Assembly: GCA_041486955.1 (NCBI GenBank)
Contig: JBGPML010000023.1
Location: forward strand, 1 to 10,849
Length of the DNA: 10,849 nt
Reading direction: 5' to 3'
Origin: JBGPML01 sp041486955
Lineage (GTDB): Bacteria > Patescibacteriota > UBA1384 > 2-12-FULL-50-11 > DASWYB01
The notes under the pieces were generated by a model, which was not told the origin of the DNA, made no database searches, and saw nothing but the letters and a program-made list of their open reading frames with translations. Below are positions 9,540-10,849 of the stretch, piece by piece (the stretch's first letter is position 1; the number at the start of each line of letters is the position of its first letter). The translations under genes were made by a program, and so were the position numbers.

Positions 9540-10706
9540 ATGAAATTTGAATTACATAATACTGATACAATCTCAAAAGCTCGACGTGGAACCCTGCATT
9601 TAGCTCATGGCATAGTCCAAACACCCGTATTTATGCCGGTGGGTACTGTGGGCAGTGTCAAAGCCGTCAGCAGCCAAGAGCTCTACGACCTTGGGGCGGA
9701 GATTATTTTGGGTAATACTTACCATCTTAATTTACGACCGACAAGTGAGTATATAAAAGAAATGTTTAAATCAATACATAATTTTATGCGTTGGGAAAAG
9801 CCGATTTTGACTGATAGCGGGGGATTTCAAGTCTTTAGTTTAGGCTTACGGGCAGAAGCCCAGGAGTCCGACGGACCACGTTTGGTAAAAATCAGTGAAG
9901 AAGGTGTTGAATTCAAATCTTATATTGATGGTTCAACTCATCACTTTTCACCTGAGCGAGTGATCGATATTCAACGTAATCTTGGCTCAGATATTATGAT
10001 GTCTCTCGATGTCTGCACTGAATTTCCCGCCACCTATGAGCGCACAAAAGCCACAATGGAGCAGACCCATCGATGGGAGAAGCGGGGAATCGATTACTGG
10101 CAAAAAGTAAAAGGGGAGAGCGAGCAAGCGTTATTTGGCATTGTCCAAGGCGGAACCTATGACGACTTGAGAGCGGAGTCGGCAAAGTTTATAAGCAATC
10201 TAGATTTTGATGGCATTGCCATCGGTGGAGTATCGGTTGGTGAGGGGAAATCGGCCATGCAAAGAGCTGTCTCCGCTGCAATTCCTCATATTCCTGAAAA
10301 TAAACCTCGTTACCTGATGGGGGTTGGCGAGCCAGAAGATATGATTCGGGCGGTGGCTCAAGGGATTGATATGTTTGATTGCGTCTTGCCGACCCGGTTA
10401 GGACGGCATGGCGTGGCTTGGGTAGGCGATGAAATAAGAGGGTTCACTTCATTGCAATTGATTCGACCAATCTACCGTAATGATATAAAAGTTTTAGACG
10501 AAGGATGTACCTGTCCCGCTTGCAGTTTTGGCTATTCTCGAGCCTATATTCATCATTTACTGAAAGAAAAAGAAATTCTTGGTGTGCGACTGGTCACGTT
10601 ACACAATCTTCATCATGTTCTACAGCTTTTTACTAGAATGCGTCAGTCGATAGAGAGTAATAAATTCACCGAATCTTTTGGGAAAATTGCCAAGCTTACT
10701 GCATAA
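9540..10706 (+). CDS. tgt: tRNA-guanine transglycosylase (queuosine pathway)
   Basis: Tgt swaps guanine at the wobble position of GUN-anticodon tRNAs for a queuosine precursor (preQ1 in bacteria). The 388-aa protein has the expected length and motifs: FMPVGTVGSVK, LGNTYHLNLRP, the DSGGFQVFSL segment with general-base Asp92, VQGG, and GIDMFDCVLPTRLGRHG with the nucleophile Asp270. The zinc site is C-x-C-x2-C at 303, 305 and 308 plus a His near 335. Position 221-225 reads VSVGE, keeping the Val typical of preQ1-using enzymes rather than the Gly of queuine-using ones. That implies use of preQ1, made or imported, but no queuosine-synthesis gene is in view. It stands alone behind a leaderless-type promoter. 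No terminator is evident after the stop. Confidence 0.96.
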   Translation: MKFELHNTDTISKARRGTLHLAHGIVQTPVFMPVGTVGSVKAVSSQELYDLGAEIILGNTYHLNLRPTSEYIKEMFKSIHNFMRWEKPILTDSGGFQVFSLGLRAEAQESDGPRLVKISEEGVEFKSYIDGSTHHFSPERVIDIQRNLGSDIMMSLDVCTEFPATYERTKATMEQTHRWEKRGIDYWQKVKGESEQALFGIVQGGTYDDLRAESAKFISNLDFDGIAIGGVSVGEGKSAMQRAVSAAIPHIPENKPRYLMGVGEPEDMIRAVAQGIDMFDCVLPTRLGRHGVAWVGDEIRGFTSLQLIRPIYRNDIKVLDEGCTCPACSFGYSRAYIHHLLKEKEILGVRLVTLHNLHHVLQLFTRMRQSIESNKFTESFGKIAKLTA

Positions 10707-10710
10707 TCCT

Positions 10711-10739
10711 TTTCCATTTATGGGCTGCTATGGTAGCAT
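10711..10739 (+). promoter_or_regulatory. Possible weak promoter of the last ORF
   Basis: TTTCCA (10711-10716), a 17-bp spacer and TAGCAT (10734-10739) resemble a weak promoter ending 6 nt before the ATG at 10746. If real, this would be a third leaderless start. Confidence 0.3.
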
Positions 10740-10745
10740 GAAACT

Positions 10746-10849
10746 ATGAAAATGGCGACTGATATAACTCCTGAAGAAGCCCAACGGCTGGGTTTACCTG
10801 CGTATTTTACCAGTGTGCCAGGTGCTCCATTTTATTTGCCTAGTGAGGC
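10746..10849 (+). CDS. Start of an unidentified ORF, cut by the window end
   Basis: Only 34 codons are visible (MKMATDITPEEAQRLGLPAY and onward, with VPGAPFYLPSE). There is no signal peptide or recognisable domain, and too little is present to name a family. The reading frame is open to the edge and starts 39 bases after tgt. A second ATG lies two codons on (10752). No Shine-Dalgarno sequence is present, consistent with a leaderless start or with tgt read-through. Confidence 0.5.
   Translation, partial: MKMATDITPEEAQRLGLPAYFTSVPGAPFYLPSE

Overview
The window carries a compact translation-gene neighbourhood (prfB, a ybaB/ebfC-type gene, pth, rplA, rplJ, rplL, tgt) preceded by four genes for exported or surface proteins. 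Everything is on the + strand. The style suggests a small-genome bacterium, plausibly of the Candidate Phyla Radiation (Patescibacteria): L1 has a long basic N-terminal extension, rplA is separated from rplK, some promoters sit so close to the ATG that transcripts would be leaderless, and there are Ser/Thr/Pro-rich anchored surface proteins. The phylum cannot be fixed from sequence alone. A normal RF2 gene and in-frame UGA stops argue for the standard genetic code, not the UGA=Gly code of Gracilibacteria/Absconditabacteria.

Layout. 1-260: a foldable RNA-like segment and a chain of GC hairpins leading to a GTG-start exported protein (261-1361), overlapped by a second exported protein (1358-2305). 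2449-3117: a Ser/Ala/Thr/Gly-rich exported protein ending in an LPQAG sorting-like signal. It shares an unusual SNSNS/INxQQNQA segment with the preceding protein. 3118-3467: a gene-free stretch that is almost entirely hairpins, including a 161-nt rod-like RNA candidate (3207-3367). 3468-4058: a stalk-like membrane-anchored protein, then a terminator and a second rod-like RNA candidate (4091-4253). 4270-7069: prfB, ybaB-pth and rplA. 7269-7457: a small RanBP2-type zinc-finger protein. 7492-9245: the rplJ operon with a classical L10 leader/attenuator and an unusual acidic ORF between rplJ and rplL. 9301-9471: a small two-helix membrane protein. 9540-10706: tgt. The window ends inside a new ORF.

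The most remarkable content is non-coding. (1) Two ~120-nt elements lie between the stop codon and the intrinsic terminator of rplA (7073-7192) and of rplL (9071-9193). They share a nearly invariant two-strand internal loop, flanked by helices whose sequences differ but remain paired, which is compensatory variation within one window. (2) Two rods of 161 and 163 nt (3207-3367, 4091-4253) share the motifs GCGAAAG, ACGAGGG and GAGAAG; in one copy the ACGAGGG/GAGAAG module is flipped relative to the helix. Neither matches an RNA family I recognise. (3) Five ribosome-binding sites sit directly behind, or within a few bases of, a small stable hairpin, whereas prfB and tgt look leaderless. Translation genes and surface genes thus appear to use different start architectures.

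Together the genes serve translation elongation and termination (L1, L10, L12, RF2), peptidyl-tRNA recycling (Pth), tRNA modification (Tgt) and cell-surface structure. Statements about RNA structure come from pairing by eye, without computed folding or database comparison.
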